64,000 bases of DNA from Lamellibrachia columna (taxonomy: Eukaryota > Annelida > Polychaeta > Sabellida > Siboglinidae). Position numbers and translations under genes: made by a program. Of this stretch, positions 1-11,500 are shown in pieces; within the stretch, counting starts at the first letter, position 1; every line of letters starts with the position of its first letter. The stretch is from positions 15,229,282-15,293,281 of the forward strand of contig OY759262.1 of the NCBI GenBank assembly GCA_963662155.1, written 5' to 3'. The notes below the pieces were generated by a model. That model was not told the DNA's origin and made no database searches. It saw only the letters and a program-made list of their open reading frames with translations.

Positions 1-957
1 AAAACAACTAAACAATCCAAGAAGTTTCAGTTAAATACTAGGTGACTACATTTGCTGAGTGGCAGTGGTCACGTGAGATGCAGGCAACTTCCTTTTCACA
101 GCATGACTTTGAACTGACGAGGCCACCGCGTAGACACTTGGTAAGTGTCAAATAGTTTCTTAACCAAAAGTTTGTTTATATTATTTAATTTTGGCATGAT
201 ATGGTATATAAAGGAATATGCTATTATTTGATGTAACTTTAATGTAATGTATTAGTATATATTCATACATATGACTAGTTTTATTCTCAGGGGTGTGACC
301 TTGTATGTGTTTAGTGATGGAGACGGGCCAAGCCCGCACGTATCAGTTTTCATATATAGCTGGAAGCAGTACTAGGAGTTCTTGATGAAATATACCAGAT
401 CTTGGTTTATCATCATAAGGAGTTAGTAACTCTCTGTTAGCCAGTGTACATCTTGCTCTATGTTAACTGTAAAATGCGGAGTTGTAAGTAGTTAGTAAAG
501 TTAGTTAGCAAAGCTTTAATGGAATGTTTGAAACTGATATATCCTGTGTTTGACTGTGGAATGCAGAAATGATAAATTACCCAGTGACCAGCTCAAGCCA
601 GCGGGGTGGTTCATAGCAACAGCCATACTCCACTAGATGGCAGACAGCAGTCAGTGTTAATGACTTTCAAGGATAGTCTACATGTACCAGCCAGCAAGAT
701 TTAACAAACTCAAATTGCTTCTTGTAGCTGTTTATTAGCTGTTACATACTATGTCATACATTCTTAGTAAAGTAAACGCGTGTAGTGAACTACATAAATA
801 CAATGGTATTGAGTCACTGTGGACTTGTGCAGCTGTGTTGTTATTTTCTATATAACGGGTAGTTTGAGTATTTAGACCTACTTGATGTCTACCAATTAGT
901 ACATTATATTGATTAATATATTTGATAATATTTTTATAGTTTCACCAGTCATCACTG
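1..957. other. No gene recognised; AT-rich intergenic or intronic DNA
   Basis: I see no long open frame, RNA gene or clear repeat. The candidate exon that follows suggests this could be an intron or upstream flank of the same gene, but nothing in the stretch shows that directly. Confidence 0.4.
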
Positions 958-1024
958 ATGGACAATTATGTGGAAGACAAGATGGCCGATTGGGGAATGC
1001 ATCACATGATTGAGACATTCAGGG
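958..1024 (+). CDS. Candidate exon, start of a SAM-like domain
   Basis: A short open stretch starting at an ATG encodes about 22 residues, including ADWGMHHMIETFR, and ends at a good splice donor (GGGTAAGT, phase 1). The pattern of an acidic lead, a Trp-Gly turn and then an amphipathic helix ending in ETFR resembles the first helix of SAM domains, which are small protein-protein interaction modules. This is family resemblance judged by eye over very few residues. The next exon of the domain was not found. If the donor is joined to an acceptor before 1318, the frame continues into the candidate exon downstream. It could equally be chance coding potential. Confidence 0.25.
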
Positions 1025-1317
1025 GTAAGTTTAAGTATTAACTTTTTGTTCAAATCCACTGTTCTATAGTCACCAGTCTGGCTATTTGACACTTCTCACT
1101 GGAGTACACATGGCATGTCTATGTTCGCAGCATATGCCACATCCATAATCAAAAACATTACTAACTTAGTAATTATAAATGAATATATAAATAAATGTAC
1201 ACATAATGTACTGGAATGTCGTCATGCTTCACCGTATTATACTCCGTGTTCCTTGCTTATTCCAGAGTGGGACATACTTTGCTGCCTACCTAAGAAAGAG
1301 ATGAGAGGAGAAGTGAG

Positions 1318-1592
1318 GTATGACTCGGCAACCTCAAATCCTCGCTCTTTGTGACACTATCTTGGCGGCCAAGGAGTTATTCCTCCTCTGTGAGGATGTG
1401 CTCTATGAGGTGGACTTTTTGGTGAAGGCAGTCGACATCTGCTTCAAGGTCTTCTTTATATTCAATGCAGAGTACCCCGCTGAGGCAGCAGACGTGTGGA
1501 CATTCGTACAGAAGGGGCTTTTCAACATCACCACGCCATATGACGTGGTCACACCAAGAGAGATGGAACTTCTCGGCCACATTAAATGTTAG
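1318..1592 (+). CDS. Candidate terminal exon of an unrecognised protein
   Basis: An open frame of about 91 residues ends at TAG. Its composition is protein-like: alternating hydrophobic segments (LFLLCEDVLYEVDFLV, then DICFKVFFIFNAEYP), an aromatic FNAEYP turn and a short polar tail. I recall this arrangement from C-terminal regions of uncharacterised metazoan proteins that also carry SAM-like segments, and a SAM-like candidate exon lies 300 bp upstream in a compatible phase (G + GT at 1318). The proposed acceptor at 1316-1317 lacks a good polypyrimidine tract, and reading further upstream in this frame meets a stop near 1302. A decayed gene fragment is therefore possible. No function is assigned. 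Confidence 0.35.
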
Positions 1593-2019
1593 GACTAGAA
1601 ATACGAAGCTGACATTGTTTTGTTTTTAGTTGTCATCAAGCTGCCCGTCTGCTCTATGTGCATTGTACTTGGTTAGTTAGTAATTGAAACAGACAACGAA
1701 TAGAGTCATGCACTGCATGCCAGTTATTTGCCCTTACAAATGTGTACTCGTAATGTGTACTTTTGTGTGTACTAGAAAACTGAAATCAAGATCACAGTGT
1801 GACGTCTCTTGAATTATTTCATGTAACACAATTAACAATTTACATTGTGCATATGTCACACGACACATTTTTATACTTTCATGACCTTGAGGGTTACTAG
1901 TACATTGACTAGACGTGCCAGTTTGAGCTATTCTATCATTTGCCTTTGTTTGCATTGATTTTTTATTGGCTTTAGTTCTATATCGTTCACCCGTAGTTTA
2001 TAATGTATTGTATTTTATG
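1593..2019. other. No gene recognised
   Basis: AT-rich flank between the candidate exon and the piggyBac-type element. No poly(A) signal of the form AATAAA is evident directly after the stop at 1592. Confidence 0.4.
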
Positions 2020-2038
2020 TTAAAACCTTTAGAAACCG

Positions 2039-2060
2039 GTCGCGCGATATATCGCGCGAC
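2039..2060. repeat. 22-bp perfect palindrome in the subterminal region of the piggyBac-type element
   Basis: The sequence is self-complementary around a central TATA, with CGCGCGA arms. It lies 15 bp inside the left terminal repeat, where subterminal transposase-binding sites are expected in this superfamily. The binding role is inferred. Confidence 0.7.
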
Positions 2061-2255
2061 GGCATAGGGGTGGTCATATGTGGTCTGTTGCGGTAATTTC
2101 ATTGCTCTGGTAGAGGGGTGTAGGGGATTGATCAATAGAGCAATAGCCTAGGCATTCCCTGTACTAATGGCGTCGCAAATTTTTTTTGTATTAGTGTTGT
2201 TATAGCGTTTTGAAGATTGTTGTTGATAATTTGTGTTCCGCCGTAAAAGTAAGTA

Positions 2256-2774
2256 ATGGCGCTGCGATCGCGCTTAATCGCAGATCCACACGAGGTGCTT
2301 CGAATTATTGATGATATGGAAGATAGTGAATTATCGAATGAAGATGACGGCGAGACTGACGAAGAAGCCGAAATATCGCTCGCTGTGACGCCTGTTCATT
2401 CGGACAGTGAGACTGAAACGATTGATTCGATCGATCCAATCCCGAGTGGAAGTGGAGTGGTTTCGACAGTTGTAGCTGCTGCTACCAGTGGTAATCTTCA
2501 TCCTGAAAGCAGCAGTGACACTGACAGCTACAGTGAACAACAGCAAGGTGTGGCTAGACTGAATAGGTCTAAGGCCAGGGCAACGGCAACGACAGGCAGG
2601 CCCAGGCGAGGTAGGGCTACCGCTTCAAAGTCAAGACGTGGACGTGACCGGTCCCCTATTCACAGAGGGCGTGGTCGTGGACATGGCAGGCCTGTGGCTA
2701 GGCCTACAGTTCGTACTTTGTATCGAACAGGAAACAATGAAGATATTTTCTTCAAACTTTGCATCTTTGTGTAG
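2256..2774 (+). pseudogene. piggyBac transposase N-terminal fragment (172 codons)
   Basis: The frame starts MALRSRLIADPHEVLRIIDD and continues with an acidic Ser/Asp/Glu-rich segment (about residues 20-95), then a Gly/Arg-rich basic segment (about residues 105-150, RGRGRGHGRP). An acidic, disordered N-terminus followed by a basic patch is the usual start of piggyBac transposases. After RTLYRTGNNEDIFF the reading frame runs into KLCIFV and stops. The DDD catalytic domain and the C-terminal Cys-rich domain are absent, because a family member is normally near 550-650 residues. The position inside TTAA-flanked inverted ends supports the call. The frame has no internal stop, so a short basic/acidic protein could still be made; any role, for example as a dominant-negative partner, is speculation. 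Confidence 0.6.
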
Positions 2775-3017
2775 TTTTTAGTGCAGTTTCTGAATATGTA
2801 AACAGTTTTCATATGTGAGTAGTACTTTTTTGTTATTGTCTAATAAATGTGATGATGTGTCGCCAGCGATAATGATTGTCAGCCATTTTGAATAAAGTGT
2901 GATGTCTGACAACTTATAAACACAAATATTTCACTGTGACTGAATTCTTGAGGATATTACCTTTCCAAAAATGTATACATGTGTATTGAAATTCTTTATA
3001 GTAATGAAATGACATGC

Positions 3018-3067
3018 GTTTAAAGAATAGCATAGCAATTTCGTTTAAAGAATAGCATAGCAATTTC
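3018..3067. repeat. 25-bp perfect tandem duplication
   Basis: Two adjacent identical 25-bp units (3018-3042 and 3043-3067) lie just inside the right end of the piggyBac-type element. Confidence 0.85.
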
Positions 3068-3277
3068 TTGAAAAAAATCCGGGTCTCTAAAGGTTAAATG
3101 ATTTAATGTCTCAGTACAATGCCGTCATATTACATGTTTTGCACCGACTTGCACTGACAACTTTGTGGAAAAAACTGACATGATGTTCCTGAAATTAAAT
3201 GCATGCAGTGATAGTAGAATGAACTCTAGCTTGTTGTCTATTGCATTGCCTAAATGGTATATTGTATTAATTCCACA

Positions 3278-3561
3278 TAATTGGTCCTATTCTAGTCAAC
3301 CAATCAATTGGTCATATTCCAACCAATATAATTGGTCCTAGCCTAACCAATTTACATTGGTTGCTACATGACTTAGATATATTAACCAATAACTTGGTTA
3401 AATTGACCAACATATGTTGGTTACTATTCTAACCAATATGGATTGGTTAAAAAGTTAACCATAACAAATTGGTTGTCTTAACCAAGAGATTGGTTGGACA
3501 CATATCTACCAACCACATTGGTTGAATTTGACCAATATCCTGGTCATTTTAACCAATCTGT
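3278..3561. repeat. Cluster of about nine short palindromes, AACCAAT-spacer-ATTGGTT
   Basis: Over about 280 bp the motif (A/G)ACCAA and its complement TTGGT(T/C) alternate, each pair enclosing 4-7 bp (for example AACCAATTTACATTGGTT and AACCAATATGGATTGGTT). Spacing between successive palindromes is roughly 25-35 bp. The arms are conserved while the centres and linkers differ, so this is not a simple satellite. It may be the interior of an old palindromic element. Confidence 0.7.
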
Positions 3562-4468
3562 TTTTAGAGTGCATGATAATGTTATACTATGTGCGTCACA
3601 TTTCATCTCAGATTATAGCATAATGAATAATACCACACAAATAACAGCATTTTGTGAAGCCCAATAAAACACATTGAATATGTTTTGTCGAGCTTGAGAA
3701 AATGTTGAACTATTTAATTTCGTGAACAAAATGTTTTTAATACTCATACCTGATTAATAAAAGCCTGCATAGAACAAGTCATCTTCACCCTCGACTAGAC
3801 AAAATGTAAAGTTCCATTTACACTTACATAACATAACCAAGCTTTTACATTTGCTCGGCCTAGCGGTGCATAATGACAATATCAGTAAATGGCACTGCGC
3901 CAGCGTTCTACATAACGGCATTTTAATTGGTTTCATAGGCGACGTTTTCAGGGCTGGAAGATGATCTCTCTACCAAGCCTGCCCTCATTTGCATTGCAAT
4001 GATAACTCACACTACCGAACAGACGAACGTTCCGCTAAATGTCGGGCAGTGAATGCGCCTTCCGTCGCACGGTCCAGTAACGCGGCTGTTCATGATCAAT
4101 CATTACCTACCAGAGTCACAGCGGGACGCGACCCTAAATCCTGTCTTGTAACAAAACGGTTTGTTCCCGACAGGGAGGACGCCGTGTTGACTGGCGTCGT
4201 CCAGGCGTCCGACGATCGAAGTAAGCTTCAACTTGTCTAAATACGGTCTAAGCGTAGATATTCGCTTAAAATGGTTGTCATTTACAGAACACATTTGTAG
4301 CTGTCCGCCCAGCGGGAACAGTCCCGTCTAGATGAGATGACGCCAGCAGAAGCTTTGTCTTGGTTTCTTCATTTAAATATTCTTTCCTCTCAAATTATAA
4401 TAAAATGCTGAAGCAAGCATTAAATTTACTTTATGATAATTACATTTTTATTATATATTTTTTAAATG
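3562..4468. other. No gene recognised
   Basis: Short open frames on both strands around 3990-4290 have no recognisable protein pattern and overlap each other. Confidence 0.4.
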
Positions 4469-4469
<1 letters not shown>

Positions 4470-4539
<70 letters not shown>

Positions 4540-4557
4540 CATACATACATACATACA
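4470..4557. repeat. (TA)n followed by (CATA)n microsatellite
   Basis: About 64 bp of pure TA passes into five or six CATA units. Confidence 0.95.
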
Positions 4558-4572
4558 AACATCATACAATAC

Positions 4573-4606
4573 AATCATATCTGCCCGATCCCTCAGTAAA
4601 ACACAT

Positions 4607-4677
<71 letters not shown>

Positions 4678-4718
4678 CACATATATGTATGTTACTGAGG
4701 GATCGGGCAGATATGATT
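4573..4718. repeat. 27-bp perfect inverted repeat enclosing an (ACGC)n array
   Basis: Bases 4573-4599 and 4692-4718 are exact reverse complements, built around TGCCCGATCCCTCAGTAA. About 70 bp of ACGC tetranucleotide lie between them. The arms are far too long to match by chance and would form a hairpin with the microsatellite in its loop. Confidence 0.9.
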
Positions 4719-6260
4719 GAATTTCAACACAACAACCTGTGATACAACACAACAGAAAAAGTCAAATTTACATTAACATTGGTGTGAGAATTTGAGTACA
4801 CCCAATTACACACTCATATTCACATCCTCACTCTCTAATTCATACTCCTATCCACACTCGCACAAAATGTATTCTCTTGCAATGTCGCAAAGCTGGATAT
4901 GTAGATAAAAGAACTCCAAGCATTAGCAGCTACAATATGTAAAGTAGTTCTTATGATAACACGATAATCCAAAGGCAGTCGAGTTGAAACAACGGAAGGC
5001 GTGTTGCGACAAAGTTACGCCGCGGGCATTCCTTCAGATCGTGAACATAAATAATTGTTCATTTCCGCCCGGCTGACACAGTCATCTAACACGCCTATAG
5101 TTTGTCCCGAGGAAAACATAAATTCGCCCGCGGACGTCAAGTCAAGCTTATCTAAAACTGCAAAGGTTTAGCCATGTTTACAGTCACTGGTAATTGGCTT
5201 AATCCGCTGCGACGGTTGGGTGGGTATTGAGAAAGCTCTTCTGACAACGGGTATAGAACACGCGCTCACATTCAGAAAATGTCGTCTGCTCGCGTTCGGC
5301 TTGCCAACAGCCTTTTGTCTTGGTGCCAACGTAGCTGTATTCATACAGCCGCTAATTCCAGAATACACAAGAACTACGAAGCGTTAACGAACACTAACGA
5401 AGCGACTGACGTGTGTAGTAGTCCATTTGGAGTAATGTCGTAGAGCCTGTCGAACGAGAGCGTAACCTGCCCCAACGTTTAATTGAAAGTCAACATTTCA
5501 AAGTGTTAACGCCTGGGTGATGGCTGACTGATACGATCGTGTCACGTTAGCCGCGGGTGTCAGCGTTGTAAATACAGACAGCGTTTCCTTTGAATGTGAT
5601 CTAAGCTTTTAATGTATAATAAATAATTTCACAACAAAAGTTTGCTAGAGGATTGGTTTTTGTCTCTGTATAACATTGGGTCAACATAACACAAAATAAC
5701 ACATTTTGCTAAAAGCTGTAATGTAGACATTAATGATGTAATGTAAGCATTACTCATTACATTACCTCGTTGAAAAGTGTGGCTATTGTGTTTTAGTACC
5801 ACATAGATGTTTGCTTCATATTACATAAACCCTAAATGTTCTGTATGTTACTACATTTCAGCAACAACACCCGTACAGACTATACCTAGATTGCAAAATA
5901 AAATTTCTTATATATCATACACTTGGCCGTCCATTAATGTATTTAATTGTAAATGTCTATCTACGTTGCCATACAAGTGAAGCATCATTTATGCTTATCG
6001 TGTTCGCCGGCAAATGAACAGCTATTTTGCGTTGGAGTTAAGTAACACAAATTTAGACATTTACCTAATATGCAGACGATGTATTTAAATACTAAAGAAA
6101 TTGGGTAAACTCTGAAATTACTGTCATAGAAGGCAGACTATATGGTTTCATTATTAATTGTAGAAGAATTGAAGTCATAAAGGGAGAAATTAAACTTTAA
6201 AAGTTAAAACAATACATTGCTTGAATACAGGACGCTTTGATGTATTTTAATCCCTCTTTT
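4719..6260. other. No gene recognised
   Basis: Only scattered short frames. A small palindromic stretch near 5730-5765 repeats GTAATGTAA and TTACATTAC. Confidence 0.4.
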
Positions 6261-6340
6261 GATGTACTATATTTACCTCAATTACAATTCTGTAACTTTT
6301 GATATGCTATATTTACCTCAATTACAATTCTGTAACTTGT
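6261..6340. repeat. 40-bp tandem duplication
   Basis: Two units starting at 6261 and 6301 differ at three or four positions. Confidence 0.85.
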
Positions 6341-7094
6341 ATTATAACACAACATTTATTGTTACAACACCGAACACAACAAGTATTTCGTTTTGTTTGT
6401 TTTATTTACCACAACATATTACTTTTATTGAATTTAAGGACATTACGTAGTTACAAACCAAATATCTGAATTTGGCTTCCGTTGATATTTACGCACTTAA
6501 ACGTAAATAACTATGCGTTGTTTACTCACATTCCCACACACTCATCTTCACACTCACCCACATTCACATGCAGCCATTTCCCCACAAACATGTGTGAACC
6601 AACGCACGCACGCACGCACATGAAAAGAGCATCACATACTTGTTTGTAATCGCATTCCCATTAACTCATTTTAATTACATCTGCCGTTTCCAGAGTGCTT
6701 GACGGTGATGTCTGGGTCGTCTTGTAGACGTTGACTTGCATCTTCCTTAAACTGCTTTAGGGTCGTCGCCGTATGACCCATGGTGTCCAGCAATACACGT
6801 TAACCCGCGGGCGTAACATCACAACAAACAGATCCGGCATAAATCGCATTTCCTGCTTAGTTAACCGCAACACCTCGAAAACGAACTGCTTTTGTGCATG
6901 AAAGGTCAAATTAAAGATATTACCGCGCGCTGTTAACGATATCCTCGAGGCGTTGATTGATTTAGCGCTGCAGGTTTAGAATGACGACGCCTATACATAC
7001 TCCTTTGTGAAAATCATGTTAGCCGCTGGTTACAGTTTGCTGCAGTTTGAGAAAACAATTAACCTCGATGTAGTAAGTTTACAACACGCACCTC
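6341..7094. other. No gene recognised
   Basis: A short ACGC stretch lies at about 6603-6618. No coding signal is seen. Confidence 0.4.
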
Positions 7095-7460
7095 CAAAAA
7101 AGCTACACGGTAGTGTTTTGAACACTGTTTGAACACGAGTGTTTTGAACATGGTTCAAAACACTAGATTGTTTTCAACCTATAGGTTCAAAACACTAGAT
7201 TGTTTTCAACCTAGGTTCAAAACAATATACAGTGCTCAAGTTCAAACCTCATCGTTTCTATTGTAAAATCATCATTATATTGTCACGAAATCATGTTAAA
7301 TAGTTTCGACTACATTTATTACAGTATTTTATCGCTCAAATGTTGTTTTAGTCATGCTTAGTTTGAAACGATTTTATTTGTTTGTGAATATCACTCTATT
7401 TTCAAACTAACAAGAGTGTTTTGAACCTAGGTTAAAAAAACGCTATGTCAGTGTCTTGAA
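7095..7460. repeat. Palindrome cluster built on GTTTTGAACC and GGTTCAAAAC
   Basis: The two half-motifs recur about ten times, several paired head-to-tail around CTAG or CTATAG (for example CAACCTAGGTTC). Most copies lie at 7125-7230, with another pair near 7410-7460. A 26-bp segment is repeated almost exactly at 7167-7216. The organisation is like the AACCAAT cluster at 3.3 kb but uses a different motif. A small non-autonomous DNA element is possible; no clear ends were found. Confidence 0.55.
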
Positions 7461-7767
7461 CGTCCTACAGTGGTTTCGGTTACAAGTTTCCAATACATAC
7501 AAGGTTTTGTGAAGCACTAACTTTGAGAATATTCAACACATTTTCACACAAATTACGGTTTCCACGGATTCGCGTGATTAAAAAATATGAAAAGCGACCT
7601 TTTGTATCAGAAACTATCACTGTGTGGCTTTGATATTTCGCAATATGCAGTGCCCAAACACATTGTTTAATGTTACTGACAGAAAAAACTGTACTTAGTA
7701 CCAAACCGCAACACCGGATGACTTAAGGTAATAACATGATATTACTGCACGTCATAGACATGCCAAG

Positions 7768-7768
7768 G

Positions 7769-7802
<34 letters not shown>

Positions 7803-7850
7803 GGTGGTGGTGGTGGTGGTGGTGGTGGTGGTGGTGGTGGTGGTGGTGGT
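7768..7850. repeat. (TTG)n then (TGG)n trinucleotide array
   Basis: About 11 TTG units run directly into about 16 TGG units. Read on the minus strand this gives poly-Gln and poly-Pro, but no gene context supports coding. Confidence 0.95.
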
Positions 7851-9088
7851 GAATACATCAGTCCAGACAGTGTAACGTTGTTGTTAAAAAAATTAGATAT
7901 CAAGCAAGATATTTCGGCAGTAAAATCATATAGCGTCCACATATTTCCCCACGTGTTCCAGTATTCCTAACCAAACCACAGAGTAACGCAAAGACAAAGT
8001 AGGCCGCTGGACCAACTTCCAAGCCTAGGCTAAGGCTAGGCTAGACTCGACGACTGTGTCTATACTAGCTTGTACAAACTAAACATGGAATTTAAAAACA
8101 GTTTGATAAATAAATATGCCTGGTACCACCAAAACAACACTATTGTAAATACATTTACATTTATGTTATTTTAGAGGTTTTTGGCTTCGGCCAATAAATC
8201 AGACCTGGTTTGATACAACTCGCAGTCGCTACTAACTTTGTTTTTGTGACTGTGACCGCGTTGTTGACTCGTACATGTATGGAATGACATCAACCGATAA
8301 GTTTATGTCAGTTGCACCGTCAGAATCGCCGTCGCTCGACATTTTGCGTGGTATAAATCTTGCTAAAAGTTAAGCGCCCATGAACCGGTGTAGGCGAAGT
8401 TGGTTTGTTTGGCCAAAATGTTGTTAAGCGGCCTGACATCTACCGGCAAAAATCCACAAACTGGTTTCGGAAAGTGCATTCGGGAGTTTAGGTTTCGGTA
8501 TATTCCCCATTTTATGACTAAATTAATGTTACTTTTTTACAATTTCATGGTTGAATATGAATAAGGGGACACAGTTCTATCCAGAACGAGTGAAAACAAG
8601 TAAATGCATCAACCTTTGCATATGATCTTTAAATAAAATGTAAGTAAGTAAATGCGTATGCTCAGCGAGTTGATCCAGATTATTGAACCAGCGGAGGTTG
8701 AATCAATACACACGGCTAGATAAAAAACACGCCTAGGTCAATAAAATGACGTACACTGTGGCCATAGCACAAGATATATAGGCCTATTTGTGTCAAGTCA
8801 CCAGAACGGTAGAGATTAAAGGAAACGTTAAATGTGGACGAACAGTCATTCCTAACTAAACGAAGTCACCGCATTGTGCTATTCATCGAGTCTAATGAGA
8901 TGACGTGCTCGTACGGACAGTCGGTCGTTAGATCTATTATGATATTAACTGTAATAAGCAGGCAGCTGTCTACGTCTTAACACTGGTCCTGTCACTTTAG
9001 GACAATTTATATTATCCCTATTACGGTTGTCTTTATATTTGTTATAAGCAGCTCACTACTTTTTTCGATCATGCTTATGTTTATTTAA
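7851..9088. other. No gene recognised
   Basis: Mixed composition without long frames. Confidence 0.4.
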
Positions 9089-9190
9089 CAGCAGCGGATC
9101 CAGGGAGGGTCTTGGGGTTCTTAAGACCCCCCAGGCCACGGAGTGGGTCTTAGTCCCCCCCCCCTTTGTCCGTGACAAATATTGTCAATG
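9089..9190 (+). mobile_element. Possible hAT-like terminal segment (single end)
   Basis: The start CAGCAGCGGATCCAGG resembles the CAGNGGCG-type ends of hAT non-autonomous elements, and the G-rich then C-rich interior is also typical of such MITEs. I found no matching opposite end nearby, so this could be a solo end or a chance match. Confidence 0.3.
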
Positions 9191-9495
9191 TAAAGACTGA
9201 AGTATTAGCAGCCGGCTACTATTAACCCTTGTCGTAGCACGACACGTGCCGTTCCGCCCCGTTCCGTCCAGTTGCAAGAAGAGATGTCACGGGGCTCCGA
9301 CTGCTCCGTACATGTTCACCGTTACACACGACCACAGAGAAACAGCAGGCAAGGTCATATATGTTCTGTAGAGAGTAGGACTACAAAGATATCTGTAGGC
9401 AATAAGAAGACAGTCACTGCATCTAGGACACATCACGCCCATTGAAAAATCATATTGAAAGAAACAAAGCAAGGAACAGAGAGCAAGAAAAACAT

Positions 9496-9601
9496 GAACA
9501 CCGTGAACACCGTGAACACCGTGAACACAGTGAACACAGTGAACACAGTGAACACCTCGAACACCGTCAACACCGTCACCGCCGTCAACGCCGTCAACAA
9601 C
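9496..9601. repeat. 9-bp minisatellite, unit GAACACCGT and variants
   Basis: About 11 units run in register, with the variants GAACACAGT and CAACACCGTC towards the end. Because the unit is a multiple of three, several frames stay open across it; this does not indicate a gene. Confidence 0.9.
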
Positions 9602-10384
9602 GTGGCTTGAGAGTCCAACGAATGACAACCAGTTGCTGACAGCAACCAAGGACAGGGTCGCGTCAACGACCTCGTGTTTGCTGACGTCATCAGGCACGGT
9701 ACCTGAACATGAAGATGTGAGACTAATTCGAGATATGTGTCCAATTGCCAGACACTCGTGGTCTTTTGTCATGTGATACAATAATTGATTAATCGTTATA
9801 ACAATCATCAAGTATGGTTTATTCGTTTGCATAATATGAACATGATATGTGCCACACTTACTTTGTATGGGTTAATGGGTGTTGCATATATTCGCTATTT
9901 TATGCAGTTTGAAACTATAATGCCGGTTTCACTTATATCATGAATTTTCAGCACGACACACGAAGGGAGCATATTACGTTACGACATCGATTGCCTTGGT
10001 TAACAAGGCCCCGCGCAATCAGTGACTTGGTTAACGAGGTCACGCGCAATTGGTGACGTGGAAGTGTGGTTATAATCCGATGTTAATCACAATTAGTTAG
10101 TGTAAAATCTACATCACATAAATAACTCCGATTTGACACGTTCCATTAATTCCGCATGTGCATGTGAAGTTTCACCAACAAACGAAACCGCGGCTCTAAT
10201 GGACTTGTCGGCTTCATAATGGTCTTTTTTGGTTGCGAAACGCCAATTTTCCTTTATTGGCAACATAAACGGAACCGCTGTAATTACGACCGAGCGCGAT
10301 ACAATGGCGGCCGTTTGATGTGTGGAGTGTCGAACGTAATCGCACCTCTTCGAGAACGAATCGTGTTCGCGGTGAATTACTGTA
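9602..10384. other. No gene recognised
   Basis: A local duplication of about 30 bp (TTGGTTAACRAGG with a GCGCAAT tail) occurs near 9997-10050. Nothing else is seen. Confidence 0.4.
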
Positions 10385-10520
10385 GGCGTTGATCATCGGG
10401 TGTATTACGAGGCGTTGATCATCGGGTGTATTACGAGGCGTTGATCATCGGGTGTATTACGAGGCGTTGATCATCGGGTGTATTACGAGGCGTTGATCAT
10501 CGGGTGTATTACGAGGCGTT
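10385..10520. repeat. 26-bp minisatellite, five identical units
   Basis: The unit begins GGCGTTGATCATCGGGTGTA. Five copies are identical, and a sixth breaks off after six bases. Perfect identity suggests recent amplification. Confidence 0.95.
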
Positions 10521-10579
10521 AAGCTGGCCAAGTTGTCGACCTTACACCCACAGACACGCGCGCAGTCCCGGTGTGGTAG

Positions 10580-11287
<708 letters not shown>

Positions 11288-11374
11288 GTATTGTATTGCA
11301 TTGTAAACGACCAGTTGTGATGCAAGGTCATATCCTCGGATGCTAGTTATTATGTTGTTGTAATTGTTATTGTT

Positions 11375-11500
11375 AATATAATTATTATTATCATCATCAT
11401 CATCATCATCATCATCATCGTCATCACCATCATCGTCATCACCATCATCGTCATCACCATAACAATACCATCACGATCACTATCACTATCACTATCATTG
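11375..11500. repeat. (ATC)n with a CATCGTCATCAC higher-order unit
   Basis: Pure ATC units pass into a 15-bp repeat (ATCATCGTCATCACC) and then (TATCAC)n. Confidence 0.9.

Larger units (their letters stand above)
2020..3097 (+). mobile_element. Non-autonomous piggyBac-type DNA transposon
   Basis: The element is bounded by TTAA at 2020-2023 and 3094-3097, the target site duplicated by piggyBac transposases. Its ends are inverted: the left end reads AACCTTTAGAAACCGG and the reverse complement of the right end reads CCTTTAGAGACCCGG. A 22-bp palindrome follows the left end, and an acidic-then-basic open frame typical of piggyBac N-termini lies inside. Two AATAAA signals (near 2843 and 2891) sit downstream of that frame, so the 5' and 3' parts of a transposase unit remain while the catalytic core is missing. 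At about 1.08 kb it is roughly half the length of an autonomous element, so it is best explained as an internal-deletion derivative mobilised in trans. Confidence 0.75.

Noticed and set aside
7742..7942. Poly-Pro/poly-Gln protein on the minus strand
   Set aside because: It is a trinucleotide microsatellite with no surrounding coding sequence.
9287..9832. 181-codon minus-strand frame
   Set aside because: Its middle third is the 9-bp minisatellite, and the flanks look non-coding.
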